Assembly (NCBI RefSeq): GCF_014926585.1 | Contig: NZ_CP045422.1 | Span: 1,652,501 to 1,716,500, forward strand | DNA: 64,000 bases | Source: Devosia beringensis | Lineage (GTDB): Bacteria; Pseudomonadota; Alphaproteobacteria; Rhizobiales; Devosiaceae | Direction of reading: 5' to 3' | Shown: in pieces, positions 10,122 to 18,561 of the stretch | How positions within the stretch are numbered: the first letter of the stretch is position 1 | Layout: every line of letters begins with the position of its first letter | Translations under genes and position numbers: made by a program | The notes under the pieces: model-generated | Told to the model about the DNA's origin: nothing | Seen by the model: the letters and a program-made list of their open reading frames with translations, nothing else | The model's database searches: none

Positions 10122-10583
10122 ATGCAAGAGCTGCCGCCCATCGTCGATCTGCGCCAGTCGGCCACCGCACTGCGGGTGCAGCGCGGCGTGATGCGGCTGC
10201 TGCGGGAAAGCCATGACATGGCCTGCTATGCCGAGGTGACGTTGCGCAGCGGGCGGCGCGCCGATGTGCTGGCGGTGGGCCCCAAGGGCGAGATCTGGAT
10301 CGTCGAGATCAAGTCGAGCCTGATCGACTTCCAGATCGACCGGAAATGGCCGGAGTATCGCAACTATTCCGACAAGTTCTTTTTCGCCAAGCCGCCGGAG
10401 CTGGATGCGTCGATCTTTCCCGACAGCGAGGGGCTGATCGTTGCCGATGGGCATGACGGGGCGATCCTGCGCGACAGCCCGCTGACGCCGCTGGCGCCGG
10501 CAAGGCGCAAGGCGCTGATGCTCAAGCTGGCCCGGCTGGGCGCCGACCGGATCCACATTTTGATGGACCCCGGTCCGAAGTGA
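10122..10583 (+). CDS. mmcB: MmcB-family DNA repair protein
   Basis: A 153-residue protein of the MmcB family, conserved in alphaproteobacteria. It has a nuclease-like core: AEVTLRSGRRADVLAVG, then IWIVEIKSSLIDFQIDRKWPEY, consistent with the D-x(n)-ExK pattern of the PD-(D/E)xK fold. In Caulobacter, MmcB acts in DNA damage tolerance, possibly with the ImuB/DnaE2 mutasome. Here it lies between MFS paralogues 2 and 3, three bases after one and overlapping the GTG of the other, so it seems to be part of a transporter operon. I see no LexA box near it. Confidence 0.85.
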   Translation: MQELPPIVDLRQSATALRVQRGVMRLLRESHDMACYAEVTLRSGRRADVLAVGPKGEIWIVEIKSSLIDFQIDRKWPEYRNYSDKFFFAKPPELDASIFPDSEGLIVADGHDGAILRDSPLTPLAPARRKALMLKLARLGADRIHILMDPGPK

Positions 10584-11758
10584 GCACCGCCTTGAGTTCC
10601 GCCTCCAACATCCGCTGGCGCATCGTCGCGCTGTTCTTCGTGCATGCTTTGGCGCTGGGCGCCATCCACACCCGCATTCCCGACATCCAGCTGGCGCTCG
10701 GGCTGAGCGAGGCCCAGCTCGGCCTAGTGCTGATCGGCCAGCCGCTGGGCGCGCTCAGCATGTTCCTGTTCGCCAGCCGCATTATCGAACGCTTCAGCCC
10801 GCGGCTGGTCATTCTGGTGATGATGCCACTAGTGACGGTCAGCGCCGCCATGATCACCGTGATCCCCAATGCGATCGCCATGTTCGGGCTGCTGGCCGTC
10901 AATGGCGTCGGCTTTTCGCTGACCAATATCGCCATCAATGTCGAGGCAGACCGGATCGAAGCCGCATCGGGGGCGCGGATCATGAATACCTGCCACGGCG
11001 CCTGGAGCATCGGCTTTCTGGTGACCTCGCTGCTGGGCGCGGCCCTGCGCGGCCTTGATGTGGCCCCCTGGATGCACCTTTGGGCGCTGGTGCCGGTGGT
11101 GGGCGTGCTGATCGCGGTGGTGGTGGCGCCCATGCCCGTCACCCCGGCACGCGCCCATGCCGGCGATAACAAGCGGCGCCTCGCATGGCCGACCCTGGCC
11201 ACCCTGGGCCTGGTGGCCTTCGGGCTGGGCGCTGGCCTCTCGGAAGGGGCGGCACGGGCCTGGTCGATCATCTATCTGCGCGACAGTTTCGAGGTCGCGG
11301 CCTGGATCGAGTCGCTGGCCCTGCCCGCGCTGCTGGTGACCATGTCAGTGGGCCGGCTGCTGGCCGACCGCTGGATCGACCGGTTCGGGCCGGTGCGCGT
11401 GGCGCGGGCGCTGGCCAGCATCGCCATTGCCGGCCTCGTGCTGCTGGTGGTCGCCCCCAATGCCTGGGCGGCTCTGGGCGGCTTTGGCCTCGTCGGCCTT
11501 GGCATCTGTGTGCTCTATCCGCTGATGCTATCGGCGGCGGCGCGGCTGGGTGACCGCCCGGCCTCGGAAAATGTCGCCGCCACCACGCTGATCTTCCAGC
11601 TGGTCAATCTGGGCGCACCGGTGCTGATCGGCACGGTGGCCGAGGCCTTCGACCTGCGGACCGCCTTTGCCATGCTGCTGCCGCTGCTGGCGCTGACCTG
11701 GCTGATGGCAGGAAAGCTGACGCCTACTCGTCCAGTGACTGGGTCTCCACGGGGGTAA
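10580..11758 (+). CDS. MFS transporter, paralogue 3 of 3
   Basis: A 392-residue, 12-helix MFS transporter starting with GTG at 10580, overlapping the mmcB stop (GTGA). It is the most diverged of the three paralogues. GAIHTRIPDIQLALGLSEAQ and RIMNTCHGAWSIGFL match the landmark segments of the other two, but the GIDWSAIYMRD segment is replaced by AARAWSIIYLRDSF. This could mean a different substrate. Its last 35 bases overlap the end of the convergent beta-CASP gene. Confidence 0.88.
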   Translation: MSTALSSASNIRWRIVALFFVHALALGAIHTRIPDIQLALGLSEAQLGLVLIGQPLGALSMFLFASRIIERFSPRLVILVMMPLVTVSAAMITVIPNAIAMFGLLAVNGVGFSLTNIAINVEADRIEAASGARIMNTCHGAWSIGFLVTSLLGAALRGLDVAPWMHLWALVPVVGVLIAVVVAPMPVTPARAHAGDNKRRLAWPTLATLGLVAFGLGAGLSEGAARAWSIIYLRDSFEVAAWIESLALPALLVTMSVGRLLADRWIDRFGPVRVARALASIAIAGLVLLVVAPNAWAALGGFGLVGLGICVLYPLMLSAAARLGDRPASENVAATTLIFQLVNLGAPVLIGTVAEAFDLRTAFAMLLPLLALTWLMAGKLTPTRPVTGSPRG

Positions 11759-13364
11759 TCGGGGTCGGCCGGTGGCCCGGCGAGGACGGCGCCCCCAATG
11801 TGGAAAGCTGGTGCTGCAGCGCCTGCATCATGGCCAGTTTCTCCTCATCGCCGAGGGCCTGCAGCTGCTGGCTGAGCCTGATGGTGAAATCGGAAAACTC
11901 ATTGTGCCAGTCGGTGTGGACCTGGTGGGGATCGATGCGCCTTGTGGCGGGCTGGGCCTTGCCGGCTATGCCGATGGCGGTCAGCTCGAAATAGTCATCG
12001 AGCTGGGGCAGGATGAGCTGATCGGCCGCAATGCCGGTGGCCATCAGGGCGTCACGGAGCGCCATGCGCTCCTCGTCTTCGCCATGGGTGAGAAAGATCG
12101 CCCCATGGGCGGGCAGGCGCGCCTTGATCCAGGCCATCAGTTCGGAATGGTCGGCATGGGCGGAGTAATTGCCCAGGGCGCGAATGGTGGCGCGGATCGG
12201 CACCAGCCGGCCATGGATGCGGGCCTGCTTGGCGCCGGTCAGGATGACATGGCCCAGCGTGCCGGGCGCCTGATAGCCGACAAACAGCACCGTGGCGTCG
12301 CGGCGGATCAGGTTGGCGCGCAGATGGTGCTTTATGCGCCCGGCATCGCACATGCCCGAGGCGCTCATGATGATGGCGCCGCCACGAATGGCATTGATGG
12401 CCTGGCTGTCGGCCACCGATTCGATGATGCGGAAGCGAGGATCGTTGAACAGCTCGTCGGCGCCCAGTTCGACATCCTCGAACATGCGGGCATATTTGCG
12501 ATAGACGCCGGTCACCTTGCTGGCGAGCGGGCTGTCGAGAAAGACCAGCTGCGGATTGATGGCGCCCGATTTGATGAGAAAGCCGATATCGTGCAGCAGT
12601 TCCTGGCTGCGCTCGACGGCAAAGGTGGGAATGACCAGGTTGCCGCCACGCGCCAAGGCGGTGTTGATCTCGACCCGCAGGGCCTCGCGGCGCTGCAGCA
12701 GGGTATAGTCATCGCGCTCGCGCCCGCCATAGGTGGATTCGCAGAGGATGTAGTCAAAGCCGGCCGGGCCCTCGGGATTGCCGTAGAACACCTTCTCGTC
12801 GGGCCCGATATCGCCGGAAAACATCAGCCGCACCGGCTTGTCGCCATCCATGACCTCGACCTCGATGGAGGCCGAGCCGATGATATGGCCGGCATTCCAG
12901 TAGCGGGCGCGGACGCCCGGGCCGGGCTCGATCCACTGCTCGTAGCGGCAGGTCTGGCGGTGCCGCAGCGCCTCCTCGGCGTCGGCCATGCCGTAGAGCG
13001 GCTTGACCGGTTCATCGCCGCGGCGGCCGGCGCGCTCGGCTTCGCTTTCCTGAATGCCGGCGCTGTCGGGCAGCATGTATTCGAGCAGGCCGGAGGTGGG
13101 TTCGGTCATCCAGGCCGGGCCGCGCCAACCCTCTGCGTAAAGCTTGGGCAAGAGGCCCACATGGTCGATATGGGCATGGGTGAGCAGCAGGAAGTCGATG
13201 GCCTTGGGATCAAAGGGGGTCGGCTTGAGGTTGAGCGCGCGCACGCTGCGATTGCCCTGGAACAGGCCGCAATCGACCAGGAACTGGCCGCCCGGATGCT
13301 CGACGCGATAGCAGGAGCCGGTTACGGTTCCGGCCGCGCCGTGGAAATGCAGGGTGACGGTCAT
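11724..13364 (-). CDS. Metallo-beta-lactamase/beta-CASP family RNA nuclease
   Basis: A cytoplasmic 546-residue protein of the CPSF73/RNase J-like beta-CASP group. Residues 63-68 give the zinc motif HAHIDH, followed by the distal motifs FSGDIG and STYGGRER. The beta-CASP part includes IPTFAVERSQELLHDIGFL and SASGMCDAGRIKHHLRANL, and the last metallo-lactamase histidine lies in SAHADHSELMAWI. About 90 C-terminal residues have no clear domain. The ATG at 13364 gives the family N-terminus LHFHGAAGTVTGSCY; the longer open frame upstream overlaps the promoter region. Its 3' end overlaps the convergent MFS gene by 35 bp. It probably processes or degrades RNA; the target is unknown. Confidence 0.9.
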   Translation of the reverse strand: MTVTLHFHGAAGTVTGSCYRVEHPGGQFLVDCGLFQGNRSVRALNLKPTPFDPKAIDFLLLTHAHIDHVGLLPKLYAEGWRGPAWMTEPTSGLLEYMLPDSAGIQESEAERAGRRGDEPVKPLYGMADAEEALRHRQTCRYEQWIEPGPGVRARYWNAGHIIGSASIEVEVMDGDKPVRLMFSGDIGPDEKVFYGNPEGPAGFDYILCESTYGGRERDDYTLLQRREALRVEINTALARGGNLVIPTFAVERSQELLHDIGFLIKSGAINPQLVFLDSPLASKVTGVYRKYARMFEDVELGADELFNDPRFRIIESVADSQAINAIRGGAIIMSASGMCDAGRIKHHLRANLIRRDATVLFVGYQAPGTLGHVILTGAKQARIHGRLVPIRATIRALGNYSAHADHSELMAWIKARLPAHGAIFLTHGEDEERMALRDALMATGIAADQLILPQLDDYFELTAIGIAGKAQPATRRIDPHQVHTDWHNEFSDFTIRLSQQLQALGDEEKLAMMQALQHQLSTLGAPSSPGHRPTPITPVETQSLDE

Positions 13365-13479
13365 GGCGGGTTCCTGATTGTCTGGCTGGTCCGTCGAAGT
13401 AAGCGCCGGCAATTCGTCGTTGTCGAGACGGACGCTGCAAGGCGATCGCAAATAGCAAGCAAACACAAGGAGATCGACG

Positions 13480-13827
13480 ATGACCTATATCGATGGATTC
13501 GTGGCTGCCGTGCCAAAGGCCAATAAGGAAGCCTATAGCGAGATGGCCCGGCAGGCCGCGACCATGTTCCTGGAATGGGGCGCAACGCGCGTGGTGGAGA
13601 ACTGGGAGGATGATGTGGCCGACGGCAAGGTCACCGATTTCCGCCGGGCCGTCGCGGCCAAGGCGGACGAGGCCATCGTCTTTTCCTGGATCGAGTATCC
13701 CGACAAGGCCACCCGCGACGTGGTGCAGAAGAAGATGATGGAGGACCCCGAAATGGGGGCCATGCAGATGCCCTTCGACATGGGCCGCCTGATCTATGGC
13801 GGGTTCGAAACGCTGTTCATCGCCTAG
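13480..13827 (+). CDS. DUF1428 (YbaA-like) family protein
   Basis: A 115-residue cytoplasmic protein of the DUF1428 family, which has a dimeric alpha/beta-barrel fold. Typical pieces are YIDGFVAAVPKANKEAY, the tryptophan-rich ENWEDDV, and DMGRLIYGGFETLF near the end. A strong AAGGAGAT ribosome site precedes the ATG. It is divergent from the beta-CASP nuclease. The biochemical role of the family is not established. Confidence 0.92.
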   Translation: MTYIDGFVAAVPKANKEAYSEMARQAATMFLEWGATRVVENWEDDVADGKVTDFRRAVAAKADEAIVFSWIEYPDKATRDVVQKKMMEDPEMGAMQMPFDMGRLIYGGFETLFIA

Positions 13828-13828
13828 A

Positions 13829-13872
13829 GCGTTTTCGGCAAAAGTGTCTCCACTTTTGCGGTTCGAAAACGC
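13829..13872. repeat. Double-stem palindromic intergenic element
   Basis: Outer arms GCGTTTTCG (13829-13837) and CGAAAACGC (13864-13872) enclose an inner perfect hairpin, GCAAAAGTG (13838-13846) and CACTTTTGC (13851-13859). It follows the DUF1428 stop and faces the actR stop. A second TAGAGCGTT word occurs about 60 bases on. It is probably a member of a dispersed repeat family of the GAGCGTTTTCG kind seen in Rhizobiales, and may act as a bidirectional terminator. Confidence 0.7.
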
Positions 13873-13895
13873 GACAGATCAAATACCTAGAGCGT

Positions 13896-14447
13896 TCAGC
13901 GCGGGGCGCGCTTGGCCAGGATGCGCTGCAGGGTGCGGCGGTGCATGTTGAGCCGGCGCGCCGTCTCTGAGACGTTGCGGTCGCACAGTTCATAGACGCG
14001 CTGGATATGTTCCCAGCGCACGCGATCGGCCGACATCGGGTTTTCCGGCGGCTCGGGCTTGTCCTCGCCGGTGGCCAACAGGGCATTGATGACGTCGTCG
14101 GCATCGGCGGGCTTGCTGAGATAATCCACCGCGCCCAGCTTCACCGCGGTGACGGCAGTGGCGATATTGCCATAGCCCGTGAGTACCACGGCGCGGGCAT
14201 CGGCGCGCTTCTGGTGCAGTGCCGACACGACTTCAAGGCCGTTGCCGTCTTCAAGACGCAGGTCGACCACCGCATAGGCGGGTGGCTGTTCGGCGACGGC
14301 GGCGAGGCCCTCGGCGACGCTGCCGGCAATGCGGACTTCAAAGCCGCGACGCGTCATGGCGCGTTCGAGGCGCTGCAGAAAGGCCACATCGTCATCCACA
14401 AGCAGGAGGCTGGGGTCGGTGGCGAGAAGGTCTTCGATCGTGCTCAT
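13896..14447 (-). CDS. actR: ActR/RegA-type redox response regulator
   Basis: A 183-residue response regulator: a receiver domain followed by a short Fis-type HTH. The acidic pocket is DDD at 18-20, the phospho-acceptor is Asp62 in YAVVDLRLEDGNG, and the conserved lysine is in YLSKPAD. The DNA-binding C-terminus reads NVSETARRLNMHRRTLQRIL, nearly invariant in the RegA/PrrA/ActR group. The ATG at 14447 is preceded by GGGAAAG; an upstream ATG at 14471 has no such site. It lies 51 bp downstream of its partner kinase gene. These regulators control respiration, nitrogen and acid-tolerance genes in response to redox state. Confidence 0.93.
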   Translation of the reverse strand: MSTIEDLLATDPSLLLVDDDVAFLQRLERAMTRRGFEVRIAGSVAEGLAAVAEQPPAYAVVDLRLEDGNGLEVVSALHQKRADARAVVLTGYGNIATAVTAVKLGAVDYLSKPADADDVINALLATGEDKPEPPENPMSADRVRWEHIQRVYELCDRNVSETARRLNMHRRTLQRILAKRAPR

Positions 14448-14498
14448 GACTTTCCCATAGGCTGTTGGCATTGATACGTCAAAAGCCGCGCGCTGGAT

Positions 14499-15809
14499 CT
14501 ATGGCTCGACGCGGTCCCGCGGCCAGACAATGCGCACCTGGGCATGGCCTTCGGGGGCAATATTGTGGAAGGCAAGGCGGGCGCCGGCCCGCTCGAGCAG
14601 GGTCTTGGCGATGAAGACGCCGAGGCCAAGACCACCGGGCTGGCTGGCATCGGGACCCTGGGGATCGCGCGGGCGGCTGGTGAGATAGGGCTCGCCCAGA
14701 CGGGCGATCAGTTCGGGCGCAAAGCCGGGCCCGTCATCGGTGATCGTCACCGAAATGCTGTCGCGATCCCAGCCGGCCTCGATGCGCACGGTCTGGCGGG
14801 CGAAATCGGCCGCGTTTTCGATGAGATTGCCCAGGCCATAGAGCAGGCCGACATTGCGGGTGAAGACCGGGGGCGGACCGGCGGCGCGCTCGTAATAGAA
14901 CAGGATCGCCTTGCCATGGGCCTCATGCGGGCGGGCCACCTCCGCCAGCAGGTCGGTGATGGGCACGGCGGCAAAGGGATCGCCGCCCTCATTGCCCAGA
15001 TTGCGCAGCTTGGCGAGGATGGCGCGACAACGCGCTGCCTGGGCGATAATCAATTCGACATCATCGGCCAGATCGCTACCGGGCGGGGCGTCGGCGCGCA
15101 TCTCCTTGGCGGCAAGGGCGATGGTGGAGAGCGGGGTACCCAGCTCATGGGCGGCGGCGGCGGCCAGGCCATCGAGGGCCGAGAGCTGTTCCTTGCGCGA
15201 CAAAGCCAGTTCGGTGGCGGCCAGGGCATCGGCGATCTGGCGCGCATCATGGGCAACGCGGTTGGTATAGGCGGAGATGAAGACCACGCCGCAGATGATC
15301 GAGACCCAGATGCCGATGACATAGATGCGATTAAAGACAATGCGCTCGAGCGGATCCCAGGGCAGCGGCAGGTGCCAGACGGACAGGACAGAGGCGATGA
15401 GGGCGGCGAGCAGAGCGATGAAAAAGGTGGCGCGCTGCGGCAGGGTGGTGGCCGAGACCGATACCGGCGCCAGCAGCAGCAGCGAGAACGGGTTCTGCAG
15501 CCCGCCAGTCAGCGCCAAAAGGCCACCGAGCTGGCAGAGATCAAAGGCGATCTGGCTGGCGGCAAAGGCCGAGCTGGGCCGGTAGGCGGCGCCAAAACGC
15601 AGAACCAGCCAGAGATTGACCGCGGCCGAGAGCGCTATCAGGGCAAAGCATTCCAGCAGGGGCAGCGGAAAGCCCAGACCGAAGGCAACGAACAGCACGC
15701 CGATGGCCTGGCCGCCCACCGCCAGCCAGCGCAGCAGCACCAGGGTCTGCAGGCGCAAAGGGCGCCAGGTGGAGGGCAGCGGCAGCCCATCGGCCTGGGT
15801 CAGCGCCAT
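14499..15809 (-). CDS. actS: ActS/RegB-type redox-sensing histidine kinase
   Basis: A 436-residue membrane sensor kinase with about six N-terminal helices, then a dimerisation/phospho-acceptor domain and an HATPase domain. The ubiquinone-site motif GGLQNPF is at 102-108. The H-box AAAAHELGTPLSTI puts the phosphorylated His at 221, and Cys261 in AARCRAIL corresponds to the redox-active cysteine of RegB. ATP-binding motifs are NLIENAADFA, DDGPGF and GGLGLGVFIAKTL. It is expected to phosphorylate the ActR encoded downstream when the respiratory chain is reduced. Both RegB sensing elements are kept. Confidence 0.94.
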   Translation of the reverse strand: MALTQADGLPLPSTWRPLRLQTLVLLRWLAVGGQAIGVLFVAFGLGFPLPLLECFALIALSAAVNLWLVLRFGAAYRPSSAFAASQIAFDLCQLGGLLALTGGLQNPFSLLLLAPVSVSATTLPQRATFFIALLAALIASVLSVWHLPLPWDPLERIVFNRIYVIGIWVSIICGVVFISAYTNRVAHDARQIADALAATELALSRKEQLSALDGLAAAAAHELGTPLSTIALAAKEMRADAPPGSDLADDVELIIAQAARCRAILAKLRNLGNEGGDPFAAVPITDLLAEVARPHEAHGKAILFYYERAAGPPPVFTRNVGLLYGLGNLIENAADFARQTVRIEAGWDRDSISVTITDDGPGFAPELIARLGEPYLTSRPRDPQGPDASQPGGLGLGVFIAKTLLERAGARLAFHNIAPEGHAQVRIVWPRDRVEP

Positions 15810-15954
15810 GAGAGCACCTGCGGCGAGTAAAAACGGGCTGCGCTATGGGGAGAAAAAATCGTCATTCAAGGGCCATTTTTGCTCAGGCACATGCTTGATC
15901 CTGACCCGGGGCGGGCCACGTATTGCACATCGTGACTGGGAGAAAGTAACGGAA

Positions 15955-16449
15955 ATGACCACAGCAATCATCAAACCACAATGGTCACCTTTGACCATCG
16001 CGCTCATGGTAATGGGCTTCATCATCTTCTGGCCGCTCGGCTTGGCCGTGCTCGGCTATATAATGTGGGGCGAAAAGTTCGGCGGCTCGCCGGAAAAGGC
16101 CCAGGCGTATTTCAACAAGGGCCGCGCCTGGTGCACCTCCAACAAGGGCGCCCACCGCAACTGGACCAACAACCACCGGAGCTATGGCATGAACTCGAGC
16201 GGCAATGCAGCCTTTGACGACTATCGCGCCGAACAGCTCAAGCGCCTCGAGGAAGAGCGCGCCCGTCTCGATGCCGAAATCGACGCCTTCCACGAATACA
16301 TGGCCAACCTCAACAAGGCCAAGGATCGCGAAGAGTTCGACCGCTTCATGAACGAGCGCCGCGGTTCGCGCCAGGGCTTTGGCGACAACAAGCCCGAGCA
16401 GAACAATGGCGACCAGAACAACAATGGCTGGACCAACAATAACGGTTAA
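15955..16449 (+). CDS. DUF2852 membrane-anchored protein
   Basis: A 164-residue protein of the DUF2852 family. One hydrophobic segment, residues about 11-35 (ALMVMGFIIFWPLGLAVLGY), is followed by a basic stretch, a charged, probably coiled-coil region (QLKRLEEERARLDAEIDAF) and an Asn/Gly/Gln-rich tail. It is most likely anchored in the inner membrane. The ATG at 15955 begins the family's conserved N-terminus; the longer open frame runs into the divergent actS gene. No function is known. A terminator follows. Confidence 0.85.
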   Translation: MTTAIIKPQWSPLTIALMVMGFIIFWPLGLAVLGYIMWGEKFGGSPEKAQAYFNKGRAWCTSNKGAHRNWTNNHRSYGMNSSGNAAFDDYRAEQLKRLEEERARLDAEIDAFHEYMANLNKAKDREEFDRFMNERRGSRQGFGDNKPEQNNGDQNNNGWTNNNG

Positions 16450-16521
16450 GCCCGCCTATCCGGCGACGCGCCCCCGCGTCGCCGCCTCCTTCCAAAGCCT
16501 GTCGTTCCCAACGACAACCCT

Positions 16522-16547
16522 AGCGCACTCAACTGGGCGCTTTTTTT
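16522..16547 (+). terminator. Rho-independent terminator after the DUF2852 gene
   Basis: Stem AGCGC (16522-16526) with GCGCT (16537-16541), running into a seven-T tract at 16541-16547. The stem is short, but the U-tract is clear. Confidence 0.65.
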
Positions 16548-16613
16548 GTCCGCATATCTGCCTGGGCGTGGCAAATTCCCGCTATGCTCGCCGCAGCGAT
16601 TCACCGAGTTTCC

Positions 16614-17345
16614 ATGAACCTGTTCTTCCGCAGCCAGCCCAAGATTCCGACCAGCACCACCATCAGCATTGATGGCGAGCCGGTCAGCGTCAGCGTGCGC
16701 ATCAATGCGCGGGCGCGGAGCTATCGGCTGTCGCTACCCGCCAGCGGGGGGCCGCTGCTGACCCTGCCGCCACATGGCAAATGGAGCGAGGCGGAAGCCT
16801 TCCTGGCTCGCCAGCACAACTGGCTGGCCGCCCGAATCAAGCGGGCGCCGCCGGCGAGCAGCTTTGCCGATGGCGGCGTGGTGCCGCTGCGGGGCGTCGA
16901 CCACCGCATCATCGGCACCGGCAAGCTGCGCGGGCGGGTAGAGCTGGCCGAGGACGATGGCGAGATGGTGTTGCTGGTGCCGGGCGAGCCCGCGAACCAG
17001 GCGCGGCGGCTGACCGACTGGCTCAAGGACGAGGCGCATGCCGATCTGAGCGCAGCCAGCGCCCTGCATGCGGCGCGGCTCGGGGTGACGGTCAAAACCA
17101 TCCGCATGCGCAGCCAGGCCACCCGCTGGGGCTCGTGCTCATCGTCGGGCACCATCAACTACAACTGGCGGCTGATCATGGCGCCGCCCTTCGTGCTCGA
17201 CTATGTCGCCGCCCATGAGGTGGCCCACCTGGTGGAGATGAACCATTCGGCCGCCTTCTGGGCCACGGTCAAGCGTACCCTGCCCGAGATGGACAAGGGT
17301 CGGGCGTGGCTAGAAGCACACGGTCGCGCGCTAATGGCACGCTAG
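16614..17345 (+). CDS. SprT-like (DUF45/YgjP) zinc metalloprotease
   Basis: A 243-residue protein of the DUF45 group. The zinc site is HEVAH at 201-205 (YVAAHEVAHLVEMNHS) with a likely third ligand at His211, and the typical upstream motif is SQATRWGSCSSSGTINYNWRL. The N-terminal half is a beta-rich region with RINARARSYRLSL. The ATG at 16614 fits the family start; another ATG ten codons earlier (16584) is possible and neither has a strong ribosome site. It is followed by a small exported protein and an L,D-transpeptidase on the same strand. The substrate is unknown. Confidence 0.88.
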   Translation: MNLFFRSQPKIPTSTTISIDGEPVSVSVRINARARSYRLSLPASGGPLLTLPPHGKWSEAEAFLARQHNWLAARIKRAPPASSFADGGVVPLRGVDHRIIGTGKLRGRVELAEDDGEMVLLVPGEPANQARRLTDWLKDEAHADLSAASALHAARLGVTVKTIRMRSQATRWGSCSSSGTINYNWRLIMAPPFVLDYVAAHEVAHLVEMNHSAAFWATVKRTLPEMDKGRAWLEAHGRALMAR

Positions 17346-17414
17346 CCGCCACGGCGGGGCGTGAGCCCGGCTACGGCCACCATGCTGCCGCATTCGCGCC
17401 GCTATCACCTCAGT

Positions 17415-17756
17415 ATGCAGCGCCTCGTCGTCCTCATCGCTCTGGTCTTTGCCGTCGCATCCCTTGCCGGGATGACGACAGCGCATGCGCATCGCTATGT
17501 CAGCACGCCCATCGTGGTGCTCAATCACGTGAACAGCGACAATGTGGCCATTCCGGTGATGGTCCATATCCAGCGCGGCGAAATCGATCTGGGGTCGGGC
17601 ATTTTCCTGCCCTGCGGCCCGCACAATGCCATAACCACCACCATGGCACCCGTCCTGCCTGGAGCGCCCGAAGGCGATTCGCCACTGGCAGCGCTGCATG
17701 ACCAGCTGACACCTTGGCTGGGCGAGCGCCTGCTGCGACCACCGCGAGCCGCCTGA
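17415..17756 (+). CDS. Small exported protein of unknown function
   Basis: About 113 residues with a clear signal peptide (MQRLVVLIALVFAVASLAG, cleavage after TAHA). The mature part begins HRYVSTPIVVLNHVNSDN. I recognise no domain. Starts at 17361 (GTG) and 17382 are also possible, but the ATG at 17415 puts the signal peptide at the very N-terminus. It lies 69 bp after the metalloprotease gene and 61 bp before the L,D-transpeptidase. An overlapping frame at 17306-17701 is judged a shadow. Confidence 0.55.
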   Translation: MQRLVVLIALVFAVASLAGMTTAHAHRYVSTPIVVLNHVNSDNVAIPVMVHIQRGEIDLGSGIFLPCGPHNAITTTMAPVLPGAPEGDSPLAALHDQLTPWLGERLLRPPRAA

Positions 17757-17817
17757 GCACGCCCGCCTCATCCCCATTGTGCTCAGCGCCCCGTTTGACG
17801 GGGTAAGGATTATTCAT

Positions 17818-18501
17818 ATGTCTATTGCTTTGAACGCGACCTTGTCGCGTCGCGCCGTCATGGCTGGCCTGGCCAGTGCGGGTGCTCTTGCTCTTGCCGG
17901 TTGCACCACGACAGGGTCGCGCCATACCGAAACCATGCCGGAACCCGTGGTGGTGCCGATCGACGTGCTGGCCATGTACGGCCCGCGGCTCGACGAGGAA
18001 TTTCCCGTCCCCGCCGCCCCGATCGCCCAGCTCGATCCGATGTTCTGGCGCCAGGAAGTGGCCAATGTCACGGGCGAGCCCGAAGGCACCGTGGTAGTCG
18101 ATACGCCCAACCGCTTCTTGTACTGGACCATGCCCGATGGGCGGGCCATGCGCTATGGCGCGGGGATCGGCCGGGACGGCTTTGCCTGGAGCGGCCGGGG
18201 CCATATCGCCTATGGCCGCAAATGGCCGGTCTGGACGCCACCCGGCGAAATGGTCGACCGCCAGCCCGAGCTCGAAATCTACCGGAACGGCCAGCCGCCC
18301 GGGCTCGACAATGCGCTGGGCGCGCGGGCGCTCTATATCCACAAGGGCAATGTCGACACGATCTACCGCATCCACGGCAATATGGATGTGAGCACGATCG
18401 GCAAGGCGGTTTCGAGCGGCTGCGTGCGGCTGCTGTTCCAGGACGTCATCGATCTCTACGACCGGGTGACCTGGGGTAGCCCGATCGTGGTGCTGCAGTA
18501 A
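17818..18501 (+). CDS. L,D-transpeptidase lipoprotein (YkuD family)
   Basis: A 227-residue probable lipoprotein. The twin-arginine-like SRRAVMAGLASAG precedes the lipobox ALAGC, making Cys29 the lipidation site. The YkuD catalytic motif is complete: the histidine in YRIHGNMDVSTIG and the cysteine in SSGCVRL. Such enzymes form 3-3 cross-links in peptidoglycan or attach proteins to it, in the periplasm. The ATG at 17818 has TAAGGA upstream; an earlier ATG would spoil the signal. It converges on the PBP1A gene, with a shared terminator between. Confidence 0.93.
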   Translation: MSIALNATLSRRAVMAGLASAGALALAGCTTTGSRHTETMPEPVVVPIDVLAMYGPRLDEEFPVPAAPIAQLDPMFWRQEVANVTGEPEGTVVVDTPNRFLYWTMPDGRAMRYGAGIGRDGFAWSGRGHIAYGRKWPVWTPPGEMVDRQPELEIYRNGQPPGLDNALGARALYIHKGNVDTIYRIHGNMDVSTIGKAVSSGCVRLLFQDVIDLYDRVTWGSPIVVLQ

Positions 18502-18504
18502 ACT

Positions 18505-18534
18505 AAAGGGCCGCCCCATGGGGCGGCCCTTTTT
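18505..18534. terminator. Bidirectional rho-independent terminator
   Basis: A near-perfect GC-rich inverted repeat, AAAGGGCCGCC with GGCGGCCCTTT, around a CCATGG loop, with T-runs on the plus strand. It sits directly after the L,D-transpeptidase stop and before the PBP1A stop. Confidence 0.9.
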
Positions 18535-18561
18535 GGTTCGCAGTCGCCGGACGGCGGCAGG

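Noticed and set aside
9219-10556. A 445-codon minus-strand frame.
   Set aside because: Antisense to MFS paralogue 2 and mmcB; Gln/His/Arg-rich shadow composition.
11772-13526. A 584-codon plus-strand frame.
   Set aside because: Antisense to the beta-CASP nuclease gene; no ribosome site and no recognisable domain.
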